The notes under the pieces are model-generated. The model worked only from the letters and a program-made list of their open reading frames with translations, did no database searches and was not told the origin of the DNA. DNA of 64,000 nucleotides from Solea solea. Taxonomy: Eukaryota; Chordata; Actinopteri; Pleuronectiformes; Soleidae. Location: NCBI RefSeq assembly GCF_958295425.1, contig NC_081151.1, positions 22,913,799 to 22,977,798 on the forward strand, given 5' to 3'. This document shows, one piece after another, positions 27,501 to 41,206 of the stretch. Every line of letters starts with the position of its first letter. The first letter of the stretch is position 1. The position numbers and the translations under genes are program-made.

Positions 27501-30400
27501 ATCATGTTTGATGGTCCACAGTGACTATGTGATCTTTGATTGATGTTTTTTTTTTCTTCTTCTGAACTTGTCCTCAACATGAACGTTGACTGCTGAGGTG
27601 GACTTTGCCAAACCCTTCGGCTTGTTGTTTAATCTGTGACTCACTGGGATTCCTGGTTGCCAACATGACGAGGTAACCTCTCTGAGATGAGGTTGTGGAT
27701 TTTTGTTGTTGAATCCACGGACGTGGCGTCACAGCTTCTTTTGCCGCACTGTTGTCACTTTGACCTTTTGACCGCAGCAGCTGTGAAAGGAGGGAAAAGT
27801 GTATAAACCTGACAGAGGAGCAGAACCGGCATATTAATCTTCTCCTCTCTGGGCCTCAGCTTTGATGTCCAACAAGAACCGACCTGCGATTTTCCACCGT
27901 GCTCGTGAAACCAAAGACCTCAGAGGATTTTTGGGAAAGAAGCCGAGGACGCTTTCTTTCTGCTGATGTCTCAAAAAAATTAAAGCCTTTGAACTGAAAC
28001 ACCTCTTCACTGCTGCTGGTCCAGGATGGATGGATGGATGGATGGATGAATGGACGGATGACGGAAGGTTGGGACGGCTGAGTTGACTTGAAAAGGCCGG
28101 TTCACTTCTCTTCAGCTGAGGCGGCAGCAGTGGGGGATAAGTGGCTCCTGTGAAGAGGCCCTCAGATGTCTGGACAGAGGTTAATGGGCCACTTCACCCC
28201 CGAGTTTCCAGGTCAGATCTCGAGATAAGACGTCGGCTCCGTGACACGGATCAACCGCAACTCACCCGACCACCTTCAGCTCAAAGGAGGGAGGGAGGGA
28301 AGCCTTCACCCTGAAGAACAGATGTTAAACCTTCTACTTAGGCCTCTTAAATAATATAAATAATACCATTTATGCCTATATTTTGAGATATAAGCCTTTA
28401 CATTTGAGTTTGTGCTTTTTTTTCATAATCTGTTACTCTATTGATTATTTTCTCTATTAATTACATAGTTGTTCATTCCATTAAATTTCAGAAGTGTTTC
28501 CCAAATGTGGAAATGATGACGATGATCTTCTCAAATGTCTTGTAAACAACAAAATGTTCACTTTTAACTATGTCCTTTGTTACATGGAGCAAAGAAACCA
28601 GAAAATATTCACATTTAAGAAGAAAATCTGATACCCCACTAACCAATTAATCGACTATCAAAATCTTATATTAGCTGTTTATATGTATTAGATAAAATAC
28701 AGGATCAATGAAATCGTCTATACATGTGGTCAAACTATGCTGTAACTTAAATGAAATATTTAACTTAGGCTTGCTTATGTAATTGTCTTTTCCATGTTGA
28801 TTTTTAAACAATATCTAATTTAATATCATAAATATGTTTATTTACTAAATGCTTCAACATTTTTCAACACATAATTTCAACATTTTAAAATCAACAAGAC
28901 TAATATTTATATATACTGTATATTTATATCAATGCAAAAACAGCCTTAGTAGAAATAAGCCAAATATAGTTGAATTGGTTTACTTTTTATTCTTTATAGA
29001 AGGGAAATCTGGGAATGGAGTAAGCTAAATTTTCTTGGCTATTTTTTAATCAATTTTTGCAGTGTTTGAGTAGAGAGAGAGGATCAGTCACTTAATCAAG
29101 AAGTGAGCCGAAACTCAATGCTTGTGAAACCAAATTAGGAAAATAGTGGCTGAAAACGTGGGGAAAAGAAATTAGTGAGGAGGAAAGAAATATGGAGAAA
29201 TAATAAAACCAAACTTATCTTCCAACTTCTGTTCTGTTAAATTTTTAGTGTGCCTATAGAAATATGGCTTTATGACGCACAGGAGCCATAGTTATCTTAT
29301 ATATCTGTTTTATCTTTGGGAAATAAAATAGAGATGAAGAACTGTGAGGCTGCAGTACCTCTGATGGAGACAGAGGGAGACAGAGAGCAGGACTGTCGTT
29401 AAAGTGACACCATTGCTTCTCTATATGTTAAAGGTGACTTTACGATAATATTCTGTACAAACACTGACGACCCTGCGAAGTTTGCGGTCCCCACTTAAGC
29501 GTGTAGACCAGAACACGCCCACCATCCCGGATGATTTAAAACCTCATTTTTAAACATTGAACAACTTCTTTAATCCCTCACATTCAGTAAGACACCTTTC
29601 TTGTGCCGTGACAAAGTCACAGGAGAGAGTTTTTTGCATGTTTGACAGGTAAAACATTCAGATTCCGATCCTAACACCTGGTTTTCAACACCGTTCCCTT
29701 TCACACATAAATTACTGATGCATCTTTTAAGTACAGTGGAAATCTGGATCCTTGTGACATAAATCATCAGACTCTGGTGCTTTGACGTTGGAAACCTGTA
29801 CAACGTGTGTTTGATGATGGAGTGGAAAAAAAAAACACACATCAGTGAATGTAAATCGGAGCATATTTCTGTACTTCCTGTGTGAGCCACGCCCCCTGCC
29901 TCGCAGCCCCTCCTACACTTCAGGCCGGGCCAGTGGAGGCCCTGAACTTCAAAGCCTGAACTTTGCTTTAAAACTGTGACCAGCTGGAGAACGCAGGGAC
30001 AGGAGTGACGGTCGTCTCCGCGCTGCTGGACAATTCTCACCTCGGTGAAATACAACTCTGATTTTAACGCCTGAATCGACACGTACTGTGATCGCAACCT
30101 GAGAGGGGGGAAACACGCACTGTGGAGGAATGCACGCAGGTGATGAAATCTGGCCTCAACCCCAAGCTATTTTTTTTATTATCACCTTCTCCAGAGCCAA
30201 AGTGTATTAACTTTCACTTTGAATCAAAAATCAAATATGTATCGATGCAGCCAGTCAAGGCAGAATAGAGACTCGGAAACATTTTCAGTCACCGGTTTAT
30301 TGACTTTATTGGAAATCACAGCATCAGCACATGGAGCTGTCACAAATTCAGGTCAAATTATCACTGAAAATTGGGCTGAAAATCGTGTTGTGCAAACTAG
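27500..30400. other. Gene-free stretch
   Basis: At 27700-28320 the DNA is GC-richer and looks unique, apart from a (TGGA)n run at 28027-28050, and could hold regulatory DNA. From 28330 to 29560 it is AT-rich, with a copy of the AATCGATTA repeat at about 28470-28670. A minus-strand frame at 29570-30097 has no recognisable domain. Confidence 0.5.
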
Positions 30401-30404
30401 ATTA

Positions 30405-30930
30405 CATTCCCCTGAACAAGGGGACCCAATCCCCATCACTCATTGTTAATTGGACACTCTAACGGGGTTCCCTTGGGTCTTTGAAGCCCTTGAAAGCCCT
30501 TAAGTTGATATTTCGGTAAATGTCTCCCTTGTTTGTTACGACGCCACCTACTGTTTCACACCCTGCATTGCTTGATGTACGTAGACTAGGCCTACTTCCC
30601 GACGTGATGTCTGGGAAATGAAAATGACAAACTGGCTTTGTCCAGAGCGTGCAGCAAACGCCATGGACGAGTCACCCTCCCATCTTAAGCTGGGTCAGCA
30701 CATTCAGTTCTTGAATTTGAGGGAATTGGTCCTGGAAAGTCCTTGAATTTGTTGTGTGGGAACCCTGCTCTAAATTGACCCTGGCTAAAGTGGGTGTACC
30801 ACTTCTTGTGCCAGTCCCAAAGCCTGGATCAATGGGAGGGTCGCGTCCAGAAGGGCATCCGGCATAAACTTCTCAAATATGTGGATCATACGATGTGGCG
30901 ATCCCTAGAGGCAGGGAGAAGCCAAAAGAC
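30405..30930 (+). repeat. Mosaic of dispersed repeats including a LINE-tail-like piece
   Basis: 30411-30467 (gttaattggacactctaa) recurs at 32195-32250. 30675-30755 recurs at 16885-16965. 30830-30925 (agaagggcatccggcataaa, then gtggcgatccctagag) resembles a 3' tail seen on many fish retroelement copies. That last call is recall only. Confidence 0.5.
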
Positions 30931-31734
30931 AAAAATGGAAATCTTGTCACTCATTTCAGTATATTTTTCTGGAAATCATCTTGCAACTCACGACCTGAGG
31001 GTCCTGAGTTGACCCGTGGTTATAAAACACACATGGAGCCACTGCACAAATGTGGAATAATCCACCGCTTGAAATCGTCCCCAGCAAATGCACCGTTAAA
31101 TCCAGACTCCACGACATTTCCTCACACATGGAATGAGATGAAAAATGAAAAAATCCCTCAGACATAGAGGGTGCTTGTGTTAGCCACTGGTGACGGCCGT
31201 GGAATACAGTTCCCATCTGGAACGTGCCAACTTCTGAGTCCTTTTTACTTTAAAAATAACCACAAGAATTTGTCGTCCAAAAAACCCCCGAACATACGAA
31301 TCACATTGGTTTCCAAGTATTTGAATCACGAGATTTTTTCGCCATTTGCCAAAAATATCTTCACATTTCAGGAGCATTCCATCATCTGCATCTTTGAAGT
31401 AGTGACTGATGAATTCCTGAAAACAGGTCGGGCTTTGAAACAAAAGCCTTCATTTTTCCTCCTGAGTGGATCCAGCCTTTCTTCTGCTGTGGAAGGAAGA
31501 GCAAAACGACCTGCCAGTGACCATCACTGATGCAGCATGTGTGTGTGTGTTAGCTTGGTAAATATACGGCGCAGCTCGTGTCCAGCTGTATCTGGAAGGT
31601 AGAAACCTGAGCTGCGGCTCAACAATGTGCTCGGATCAGATGGAGCTCGACGGGTTTTTCTTTGGATGATGTGATGTGAGTGAAACCAGGTTAGGCCGAA
31701 TAATGAGAGGCGTTAATCACGTGACATATCGATG

Positions 31735-31940
31735 ATAATCCTTCAGGCCCGCGTCACGAAGAGGCAGCTGTTCGTAGTGGCTGTGAAATCCAGGCTGGTC
31801 TTTGTTGTTTTGGTCATGTTTGTTATTAACGCTAGTGGTTTTACGATGTTTTGTTTTTTGTGTCCAATCGAGGGAGAGAGTTCAACTCTTTTTGTTGACC
31901 TGTAGCTGTGAATCCGAGCTGAATTAAACCTGATTACCAC
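31735..31940 (+). repeat. Dispersed repeat, copy 1 of a local pair
   Basis: 'gagagagttcaactcttttt' is followed by gttgacctgtagctgtgaat. The second copy is at 32255-32440, with the same order of blocks and a longer (GA)n run. Confidence 0.65.
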
Positions 31941-32254
31941 GCATGGTGTGGAGAATCAAATATGTATATTTTCAGTGTGCTGGAAATCAGGATGATGTCA
32001 AGCTTCGATAACTGCCTCTTTGAAAGGTTCGGACACAGTTCAGAGACTGTGATCTGGACCACACAACCAGAAAATCATGTTGTGCATTACTAGATTACAG
32101 TATTTTTCAAGTATTTTGTCATGCGAAAGGGCAGTCCATATTGAGCAGAAGGAGAACTTGCTGGTTCAGGCCCCCCACCAGGTCAAGGACTGGGGTTCCC
32201 CCGAGCAAGGGGACCCAACCCCATTGCTCATTGTTAATTGGACACTCTAAAACG

Positions 32255-32440
32255 ATTTCCACAGGTCCTTTAGGCCCCGTAACGGAGACAGCTGTCTATA
32301 CTGGCTGCTTTTTGTAGTTTTGGGCGACGTTTATTATGAACTATAATTGTTTTATTGTCAGTTTGGTCTAAACGAGAGAGAGAGAGAGAGTTCAACTCTT
32401 TTTGTTGACCTGTAGCCGTGAATCCGAGTTAATACATAAT
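32255..32440 (+). repeat. Dispersed repeat, copy 2 of a local pair
   Basis: It shares 'gagttcaactctttttgttg' and acctgtagccgtgaatccgag with 31735-31940. The first halves are more diverged. Confidence 0.65.
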
Positions 32441-33388
32441 ACATTTTCCTGTAAGGTGAGACGACTGTGCCGCTGACTCTGAACTCGTGCTCTTTTATTG
32501 TTGCACGTGTGCATCCTGTCAGACAGGAAATAGCCAGCGGCTCCATGCGGCGCGGAGTGAAAACATTACAAGCCGTGAGGCCGCATACCGCCTGTGACGC
32601 CGAGCGTCGCAGCAGCTGGAGGCCCAGCGTTCGCGTCGAGTGTCGTCGTCTGTCTCTGCCTTCTTTACGTCATTTAATGTGCTGACCTTTGAACTCTGCG
32701 AGATGATTTGTCAGCTCCGCTTACGTCCTCCCCGCCGTGTGTTTTACAGCACGTTCACAGTTTGACGTTAAAGGGGTTTTTATTATTATTGTTTTTATTA
32801 TCAATACTTTCAGTTTCACACTAAAAAAAACTCTCCTACAAATCAATGTCCTGCATTCAAATGTTTACCTTAAAAATAGATGAGTCATCTGCAAAATATT
32901 GACATTGTTTTAAATATTCTTTACTGTTTTCTGTGGAAAGTTAAATGTTTGTAAATTACGTGGCAAAATAGGACACTAAACTTTCTCAAATAGTTTTTTG
33001 TAATGAAAAGTGTATAATTAACAGTAATACATAAATATTAGACATATAATAAGGAAAATAAACAATTAGCAAATAATAAACACACACGTCCACAGACCCA
33101 CACACCTTTATACATGTATATGCAAAAAGTATGTGTGTTTATATCATTTATGTTTACATATACATGCATATATACACACATACGTGTGTGTGTGTGTGTG
33201 TGTGTGTTACAGTTGTCTGTAAAAGTGCACACGTGCTCCTGTGTTGACTTTCTTTTCCTCCACCAAACGTTTTTATTTGAACTGCTTTTTTTTCTTCCAT
33301 TTTTCTTTTCTGAGGCCGTTTGAATCTGAGAGAATTTGAAAAATGCAAAGCTGAGCTGGACGCTCACATGTGGAGCTGTCTCACACAG

Positions 33389-33428
<40 letters not shown>

Positions 33429-33837
33429 ACATACCATGCCTGATTATTCATGCTGTTAAGACAGTGGCTGGACAGGAGGTCTGCAGCAGCTGTTCTTTTT
33501 GTCTCCGTGTGTCAGGAGTGGTTGCACTGAACGTCTGAGCTGACTCACACACACACACACACACACACACAGGGACGAGACACGACTCACCTGATCGTCA
33601 GCACTTCCTTCAAACAGTAAACTGTTCGAGGAGGTGTATTTATTAGCGCTCTGATAGTTGTGTTCACCTCCACAGACGCACAGAGGTTCTCAAACTTCTT
33701 ATACCAACAAATACCACGTGAGAAAATATCAAAACGTTAAAATACAGTCGTGTAAAAAGACAGATTTACTCTCATCATCATCCTCTTCCTCACTTATACT
33801 TCACACACTGCTATAGTGACGTTAGATTAAGATGGCA
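32441..33837. other. Gene-free stretch with GT/CA microsatellites
   Basis: Microsatellites lie at 33184-33207, 33391-33426 (GT) and 33546-33571 (CA). 32460-32760 is CpG-richer and unique-looking. Frames here are built around the repeats. Confidence 0.6.
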
Positions 33838-34850
33838 CATGGTACAAATACTTTGTGACTGTACTTAAGTACAAAATTCACATGTCTGTACTTTACTTTG
33901 GTATTTATATTTCTCGTAACTTGTACTTTTACTCCACTACAATTCCTCTAACTTTCTTAAGTTTAACGTACATTATCTCAAGGCTCTGTACTTTATAGAG
34001 AGCAGAGAAACCCACACATCACACAACGAAACAAACAAACAAATCTCTGACAGAGCCAGACTGAAACATGTGCGGCCATCTGCCTCGACAGGTTGTGGTG
34101 AAAGGAAAACTGGGCGACAGAAAGGACAAGAGGGTAGAGTTTTGTCAGTTATCAGTTCTGACATGTTTATAGGTCTACAGTGTCATTTATACAAGCAGCA
34201 GCAGAGGTTGTTGATCAAGACCAGAGATACAAAACTACCGTCAATGACGCTAGATATCACAAGGACACGTCCTGTCTTTAGGGTTCTCAAAAGTGTTGAA
34301 TTGTAAAATAAAGAGAGGAGAAAACCTGTTTCTGTTATTATATCTGTAACGTGTACAACATCTTCTTCTCTGTGTTTGGTGCGGCGTTACAGCGCCACTT
34401 ACAGTCCTGGCATGTGTACTACAGCGTTTTGAGTCGTGTCAGTCCGGACATGGTCTTACACTACAGTTTTCACCCATTCACACATCTTTCACTCACATTC
34501 ACACGTTCACACGCTGCAACATGGGCTTAAGTGTCATTGCTCAAGGACACATAGACTAGCAGAGCCAGCAATTGAACCCACAACCTTCCAGTAGAAAGAC
34601 AGCTCGCCCTACCACTGAGCCATGATGGCTCAATCCTAACTCCTCACTTTTCTTTGATACTTTTACTTCTAAACCCTAAGTACATTTAATATCAGAAAAG
34701 GACTTAAGTGATACTTAAGTACAGCAAATGTCTTATAATTTAAGACTTTTGCTTAAGTAATATTTTTAAAACCTACCTCTAGAGTCATTTTCTGGTCAAA
34801 TACTTGTACTTTTACTCAAGTATCTCTTTAAGGTACTTTATACACACACT
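33838..34850 (-). repeat. Composite repeat, copy 2 (reverse) with internal SINE and an extra block
   Basis: Read on the minus strand it matches copy 1 at both ends (tataaagtaccttaaagaga; ttttgtacttaagtacagtc) and at the SINE junction (gtgaggagttaggattgagcc). It has about 330 extra bases between the SINE and the distal part, including 'gtgcggcgttacagcgccac', which resembles 36283-36312. Confidence 0.8.
34445..34630 (-). mobile_element. tRNA-derived SINE, fuller copy
   Basis: On the minus strand: atggctcagtggtagggcga (A box), then gtgggttcaattgctgg (B box), then tgtccttgagcaatgacact and gtgtgaatgggtgaaaac. It sits at the same internal site as in copy 1 of the composite. Confidence 0.75.
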
Positions 34851-35376
34851 GCTCTGCAGTCCCACCATTGTAATTCTTACATAACACACGAGGTTTTACT
34901 CATTACATTATTACATTATTTAAACGAATCTCTTTATAAAAGTATATATCATTTCATGTGAGAGACAAACAGGTCCTGTGTCACGTGAGCTTCACGTCGT
35001 CATTCAAACACAACCTAATATAGTCAAAGTTTCACAGAGAGAAAAACACACATGTATGATGAGGAAAATCAAAGCCAGAGTTTAAGAACAAACAGCTGCA
35101 GTCACATGACCTTATTAAATCATCCTGGACGCACATTAAAGCCTGAAAGTGAAACTGACTGTAAATCAGTGATACTTTAGCCCGAGCTGTTGCCGTGGTG
35201 TCGCGACCTTTCCCCGCACACCAAACAGTAAACCAAGACGGCTGCTCGAGATGCTGCGTCCGCTCTAATCCCGTCTCACTTCACGCTTCCCAGAGAGCGG
35301 ATTAGCCGGTTCTGTTTGGATCCGTCACCTGGAAACGGAGCAATTCTGCTGACTCGCCACAACTCCTCCACTCACT

Positions 35377-35407
<31 letters not shown>

Positions 35408-35640
35408 TTGCGCTTCATTCATAGTGAGGACACCACTCATAGACATAATGCATTCTCTCGCTCCCTTATTTACCCTAACCATAACTATCTTAACTAAATG
35501 CTTAACCTTTACCCTAACCTTAACTATCTTAACTAAATGCTTAACCTTTACTCTAACCCTAACCTGAACCCAGTTCTAACCCTCACCCTAAAACCAGGTC
35601 TTAACCCTGATAAAGACCTTTAAAGACGTGAGGACCAGAC
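35377..35640 (+). repeat. (CA)n followed by telomere-like CCTAACC-rich repeat
   Basis: A (CA)n run at 35377-35404 is followed by 'tagtgaggacacc', then two 51-bp-spaced copies of actatcttaactaaatgctt within CTAACC/CTAACCCTAACC-like text, and ends gaggaccagacaaac. A related element is at 43320-43545. This is a dispersed fish repeat, not a telomere. Confidence 0.6.
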
Positions 35641-38600
35641 AAACCAACGTTAATAGAGTTCACAAGAAAGAAATAACTAAAATTGAAAAAACATTTTTGT
35701 TATGTCATTTTCTAACTGACCACTGGGGGCAGCAACGATTTGACAAACTAAATTGTACATAATGGCTGCTGCAATGTTCCTGAACACGTAGACACATGTA
35801 CACATACTTTTCCGACATAACTATCTTTTGTCGTATTTGCTTAATTTTCATTTGTCCCAAACAGGTGGAGAATTATCACGTACAGTGGCGTGCACAGGTA
35901 GACACTAGGTGGTGCTATAGCACCTGCCCTTTGACTTTATTCTTATTCTATTTAAAGTCAGAATTCTGAGAATAAAGTCAGAATTCGGAGATTAAAGTCA
36001 GAGTCTAGGGCCTTTTAAAGCTCAGATTTTACTTTTTGTACAAGATCCGTGTGTTTTTATGCAAGTTTTTTTTGGGGAGGGGAGGGGTCTGTTTTTCCGT
36101 GATCTTTTTTCGGTGTTTTGTTTTTACGAGATTGTTTTCGTAGAAAAATGGGAAGAAATCAAAGAACTCCACATTTGCATCTTTGTGTCATAGCCCCACC
36201 TCCTTAACGTTGCTAAACGTCACGTAACGACAACCTTTACGCGCATGCGCCACATCCTCCTCTCGATATTTGGTGTTTTTCTGTGGCAGTGTTACAGGGC
36301 CACCTACAGGCCTGGCATAGTTATGACAACATTCATAGTCATTTTGGGAGGTTTCATATGTTTCGTGAAACGATGCCGTGTTTACGTCAGGAAAGTTGTG
36401 TTTCCGTGTGAATAAAAACATTCAAGTCATAATTTACAACGTTGTTAATCCAAACCTACTAATCCTCGATCAGTCTCAAACCTGCGTCAAACATGGAATA
36501 TAACAATAATAATAATAATAATAACACCAATAACAGTCATTTGATGTTTGCTCAGGATAATTCACCAGCGGAGATTTAATCCATTTGTTCATCTTTTTTT
36601 AAAATGTCGGAACAAACCTCAGAGCAGAACTCCACCGCTCGCAGATTATCTGCCGTTTTCTCTCTGATTCTCGCTCATGCTGATGTTGATGATGACGACG
36701 GTCCCGTCACAGTCTGGTGAAGTGCCAAGGTAAACCAGAGAGGTTGGTTTGATTCACCATGGCTGATCCCCGACAACAAGAGTTTTTGTTCGTCACCGTG
36801 AGAAAAACATTAATTAGGTTAATCGCTAAATCTCGACAGTATTTTCAAAACTCTGACGATCAAACGTCGTCTTGTTTTTGTTCTGTTTTCAGCGTTTAGA
36901 CGCGGTTGTGGTTAAATATTGAAAACACAACCCTTTTCCTGACTTTAAACTGTTATAGTAGTAATAATAATAATAATGATAGCTGTTGTTTATATTATAT
37001 TATGTCGTACGAGTTACGTGAACCCGTCCACGTGATTCTTACTGCTGCAGCAACACCTTGACCAAACCAAAAGTTGCATGGGAACTTAATCCAGACGGCA
37101 ATTAATGGCTTTCACCTCTGAAGAGACAAAGAAGTCACAAATGAGTCAGGAGGAAAACGTCACTCAAACGTAAACTGTTACGTGACACAAGAAATCCATG
37201 CGTGAGAGGAGAGGAAGCATGACTAATGTTAGAAAATAAATAAATATTTGTGTGGATTAAACAAAATAAAGTTAATTATATCTGCGTTTTTCTAAAGCAC
37301 ATTCCTGAAGAAAAGCCGTAATAATGTTTGTTTCCATCCGTTATTGTAGCGCAGAGCTAAAATGGTTGCCGTGGTGACACCGACCTTTGTGTTATTTCAT
37401 CGGCTTGTTTTAGTTTTACTGCGATTAAACTTTTAACTTTTTTCACCCCTGAATTAAAAAAATAACAATGCTTATAATTCTACGTAGTGTGTGTACGACA
37501 ATCCAAGTATCATCTAGCTCGGCCCCGCCTCTTTTCCTTCTAACATCATTCAGATTTGCAATAAACAAGAAAAAAATCAACAAGGCAGATTTCATTCAGA
37601 AGTTGGCTGCTAGCTGTTAGCCGCTATGCTGTCAATAAAAACCTTTTTTTGCTTAACTGCAAGTTAGCGGCAATTCTAAGCTGTTAGCATTTAGCAGTTG
37701 AGTGAAATCCCCATTGCTGCACAGTTAGCTGTTACTCTAAGATGTTAGCTGTAAGCGTTTTGCAGTTGCGAGCATGTAGCTGTCAGGTAACACCACCACG
37801 GATGCACCTTTTTTTTTTTTATTAGTTTGCCACAAAGTAGCTGTTGCTGTTAGCATTTATCTGAAACTTCCACTGCTACATGTATACCTTGTTTCAGTTC
37901 ACTGCAAGTTGGTTGCTGCTCTAAGTTGTTAGCATTTAGCTGTTAAGTTAAACCTCTGTTGCTACATACCCACTTTTTCTTATTCACTGAAGTTGTTCTT
38001 TGGAAGCATCTGGATTAAACAACGTCATTTGCTTGCATACATACATTTGAGATGCATATTTTATTTATATACTTTATATTAGATTATATTTCAAATTCAT
38101 AAATCTTATTAGATGGAAACACAGAACTTTGATGCTGAGCAGAAGATGAAATCCACTTATTAACGTTTGAAGGATTGTACTTGTACATACATGTGATGTG
38201 TGCAGAATAAACTAAATCCAGCGCAGCAGAGCAGTCGCAGCATGTCAGCAGCTGGAGCACGTGCAGCGCAGCGCAGTGTTTTGATTGCTCTGCATTAACG
38301 TCGGTGATTACCGTCATGCACTAAAAGACTCTTCTCCTCTCGGTGGCTGATCCTCGATGAAAGTGTGGGACGACTCGCTGCGACAGACGTGCGAGTGATT
38401 AATTCTCTGCCTTTGTTCTCCCCCTCCTAACGTTACTGTCTGCGAGGCTAAACCCCCGGCTCCCTGCCGTAACACGCCACCGCCCTTTGCCGTGCCTACC
38501 TGTGCTTGTCCGGGCAAACGCTTTCATGGCGGCTGAAATGCTTTTGGCACAGAATTACACGTCTTATTTTAAAACATAGCTGCGGGGGGGAACCAGGCAC

Positions 38601-40385
38601 TGTTTGAGTGACTCAGCAAGATGAGTGGGCGATGCAGCGTCTTGGCGAACACGCCCCTGTGTCAAGGTAACTTCCTGTTAGAGACTCTGGAGGAAAGAAA
38701 GGAGCAGTTCTTTTCACGGCTCTGACCTTTTGTTTCGCTTTGACACAGAGTTCATAGAGTATAATCCCCTAATTCAGCCTGGAACTCTTCGTCTTTCCAG
38801 GTGAAGGACGTACGGACGTCAAGACGCTGTCAAAGTGTGAAAAGTTACGAGATTAAATAAAAGACGCAGAGGTTGAGCAGTTTATGTTGAAATCTGCACA
38901 AAGACGACAGGGATTTTTTTAATCCTTCACACTCAGCTTTTCTCTTGTTTGGTTGCTGTTGCTACATCGAAATTTGGTCCACAGTGAAAACATGAATTAA
39001 TTCACCTGTGACAGCATTAAGATCACAAACACGCATATCATGCGGTGAAAGCGTCAAAAGAAACTCTTTCTCTTTGTGATGCAGCTGCCGCGAGCAAGGA
39101 AATGATCCTATTAACGTCTGTATGTATGTGAAATATGTACAAATGTGTACTGTAATCCCTAATCCCAACATCCAAATACAATGTTTCTGGCACATGGAAA
39201 CAAAGAGCTGCTCTTACTTTGTGTTCATGCACAGACACATACATTATTTTTCTAAGTATTTTATGTGCAGTACGTGGTTTGTATCCGTTAAAAATAAGTG
39301 TAAATACTGTACGTGTATGTATGCAGGGCCGGCCCAAGCCTTTACTTTTTCTGCCGTCAGTCTTTTTAAGCTGACGAAACAGCGCCCTCTTCCTGTTTCT
39401 TTTATTAGCGTCACAGTATGGGCGCAGATTTCAGGAAGTCACCACAGAGTTGAGAGTGTGGTGCAGAGATGAGAGTAAGATGAGTCAGTAATTACACTCT
39501 GACACTTCATTTGTTTATGTTGTCGCTGAGATCCTAAACCTCACACCATTGTCTGCGTCTCGTCCTCGAGTTCCCAGAGGAAGAAGTGGGTCTGTGGTGA
39601 CTTTCGTCGGGGAAACGTCGGCAGGATTCACAGGCCTGGCTCGGCGGCTCCTTCTCACATGTTGTTAAGTTTGGTTTGGCTCAGAGAGCGACTTCAAGAA
39701 AGAGGAGCGAGCAGCGCGTCAGCCTCGTCATCGCCTCCCGCTTTCTGATCATTTGCTCAGTGTGATGTTTGAAAACTCGGTGGGTTTATAATCCAGTGAA
39801 GATTAGACGAGTGTCAGTCAGCAAATCTGTGAGCACCATGAAGAGCGTGACTGTGTTTACAGTAGATGTTCTCCTTTATTCTTTTTTGTTAAGGATGGGA
39901 GTCGGTATCAAACGCCTATAATATATCGCATGCTTCACTCAGCACAGACTCTCTTTTCTCCCTCTTTTTGGGAGAACAATATTATTTGTTACACAGTTGG
40001 AGAACGATGTCTTTGAAATGTAGCTGAAACAGTCGATCGATTACTAAATGAATCGACAACTATGGAAAAAGTGCCATTTGAGGGGTTCAGATTAAGGTTC
40101 TCGTTGGTTTGGTCTGTATACTTCCTCCTTTAACTACCTCCTTTTTATTTATTAAAGGATAATTAAAGAATCTGCGGATCGAGCTTCAACCCCGCCCTCT
40201 CCCTCCTCGCCTGCTCCTTCTTACTCAGCGTGTTCACGTACGGCAGCAAAGTACAAGTGTGTACAAGTGTAATCTTTATCTCAATGTGACCTGGAGAAAT
40301 TCTTTATGATAACACTGTGTGTACAAGCTGAAAATAATACGATTAAAACTCATACAAAAGCAGACGATAAGCCTGAGACACCACT
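35640..40385. other. Gene-free stretch
   Basis: No exon is supported. There is an (ATA)n-type run at 36501-36524, a GTTAGC-rich stretch at 37610-37960 (TTAGC words repeated loosely), and a CpG-richer unique block at 38310-38540. 39880-40060 shares words with 47380-47560, and small repeat scraps occur elsewhere. Confidence 0.5.
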
Positions 40386-40745
40386 CAGACGGACTTTTAA
40401 GACTGGAAACTGAAGTTTGTAAACGTCGCAATCTCCCACACCAAAGCCCATAGAGAAAACCAGTGATTTTAGCTCACAGAGACACAGGAGCTGCTGGTCT
40501 ACTGCTGCCTCGTGTGGTCACTTTGTGTCACTGAGGTCAATCTGAACAAAGGATTTTTAAAGTGACAAAATTAGACATTTGAACTTACTGATGAGGCAGC
40601 AGTGGATCAACAACTCCTGTGTCTCTGAGCTAAAATCACTGATTTTCTCTATGGGCTTTGGTGTGGGAGAGTGAGTGGTTTACAAACTTCAGTTTCCTGT
40701 TGGAAAAGTCTGTCTCACAGTGAGATAAAGACGTGAACATCGTAG
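40385..40745 (+). repeat. Palindromic repeat family, copy 4 (forward)
   Basis: Arm A left: ctactgctgcctcgtgtggt. Arm B right: gaggcagcagtggatcaaca. The right outer arm is complete: gtttacaaacttcagtttcc, then cagtgagataaagacgtgaa. The left outer arm is worn. Confidence 0.85.
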
Positions 40746-41206
40746 ACTTCATGGTGAGTGGGTTTCCTCACTGGTGGCCATGTTTTCTCTGAGGCTGAGC
40801 CTCCATTACTCAGATTGGTTCTCAGCACAGGGATCGTGCACCGCAGAGTCGGCGCTGACCACATGTCGATGCCTCCCATCGTCTCATATAATCATCACAC
40901 TTGAAACAGAATCACCTTTTTTTAAAAATGATTACTGCGGTACGTCCTGGAACGGTGCTTTGTTGCAGATTGCCCGTCGTTTGTGCCAAACTTCACTCGG
41001 CGCCGTCCAGGTTCTGGTGAGGAGTTTGTGTCGTGGTGTCGAAATCTCAGTTGGTGTTTGAGATTTTCTTAAGTTTGAGCAACATTCCTGCTCTGCTTTA
41101 CTGTTGAGTGGTAGAAGACGGTTCACCGTGTACGGCCTGCCAAGCCGAGCAGCTCCAGACTGTCTGTGGGCGTGTCGGGCTGAAGACTGGCTCCGACTGC
41201 TCAACA

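Noticed and set aside
29570..30097. 175-codon minus-strand frame
   Set aside because: No recognisable domain, no supporting splice sites, and low-complexity and AT-rich parts; not enough to call a gene.
35455..35640. Interstitial telomere
   Set aside because: CCTAACC words are degenerate and belong to a dispersed element with a second copy at 43320-43545.
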